From: Owenia fusiformis
Taxonomy: Eukaryota > Annelida > Polychaeta > Sabellida > Oweniidae
DNA: 64,000 nucleotides
Assembly: GCA_903813345.2 (NCBI GenBank)
Contig: CAIIXF020000008.1
Coordinates: forward strand, 21,808,822 to 21,872,821
Direction of reading: 5' to 3'
The position numbers and the translations under genes were made by a program. A model generated the notes under the pieces. The model was not told the origin of the DNA. It made no database searches and worked only from the letters and a program-made list of their open reading frames with translations. Shown here in pieces: positions 63,669-64,000 of the stretch (positions are counted from its first letter, which is position 1; every line of letters begins with the position of its first letter).

Positions 63669-64000
63669 GCCTTGTTCTAATAATGTTTGAACCCAATTTT
63701 TTAATGTTATCATGAAATTAAATTATTTATGGTTTGCTTTAAATTTTAACAATTTTATGAAATATGATGTACTTGATGAATGTTAAGATATATAAGATAA
63801 AGAGGTATACAGTATTCAAATTATATTTTCATCCTCATTGTACACTCTGCCATTCTTACATGTCTTATGGAGGGCATTGAGGACATTGAGAATTATGCAT
63901 TGACAAAAATATGAATAGAATAAAATACAAATAAGTATAAAAATATCTTTGTACTATTGTTAAAATCATAGGAAAATTTTGCATTATCCATTCCAAGATC
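63669..64000. other. AT-rich sequence, nothing recognised
   Basis: No frame, RNA or repeat recognised before the window ends. Confidence 0.4.

Overview
The window is AT-rich eukaryotic nuclear DNA. Genes are split into short exons with GT-AG introns, proteins match animal families, and many small terminal-inverted-repeat (TIR) DNA transposons and tandem-repeat elements are scattered through introns and intergenic space. The protein set (a flagellar WD-repeat protein, CPT1, two TSSK kinases, a heparan-sulfate-type sulfotransferase, CCT4, CDT2/DTL) fits a metazoan. An MCY1-type cysteine synthase together with bivalve 'pearl'-like repeats suggests a marine invertebrate such as a mollusc or another lophotrochozoan. 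The species cannot be fixed from sequence alone.

Layout: (1) 114-5195 (+): the 3' part of a WD40 gene resembling WDR49/CFAP337 or WDR64. (2) 5.2-15.1 kb: gene-poor, with minisatellites, a tandem-repeat mobile element, a mariner-like element and several MITEs. (3) 15163-26587 (+): a complete carnitine palmitoyltransferase 1-like gene in 18 coding exons, with a large nested insertion in one intron. (4) 27471-29450 (-) and 29800-30873 (+): two testis-specific serine kinase genes head to head, one with introns and one intronless, separated by 349 bp containing CRE-like sites. (5) 32214-33266 (-): an intronless heparan sulfate 3-O-sulfotransferase-like gene. (6) 35.0-37.2 kb: an inverted copy of the tandem-repeat element interrupted by a mariner-type element. 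(7) 37333-41492 (-): a mitochondrial-type cysteine synthase in 8 exons. (8) 43253-51695 (-): chaperonin subunit CCT4 in 15 exons, with three intronic C/D box snoRNA copies. (9) 52126-62718 (+): DTL/CDT2 in 13 coding exons, with WDXR motifs and a C-terminal PIP box. (10) 63151-64000: a decayed copy of the tandem-repeat element and unassigned sequence.

The genes do not form a pathway. Two divergent promoters stand out: the TSSK pair, and CCT4/DTL with a perfect CRE next to an E2F-like site. The most notable non-protein finding is the set of three snoRNA copies in CCT4 introns. They share an identical 18-nt D' guide that pairs with a conserved 28S rRNA segment. A second is a mobile repeat family made of tandem units rich in AGGTCA (nuclear-receptor half-site) sequences, with copies at about 7, 35, 59 and 63 kb.
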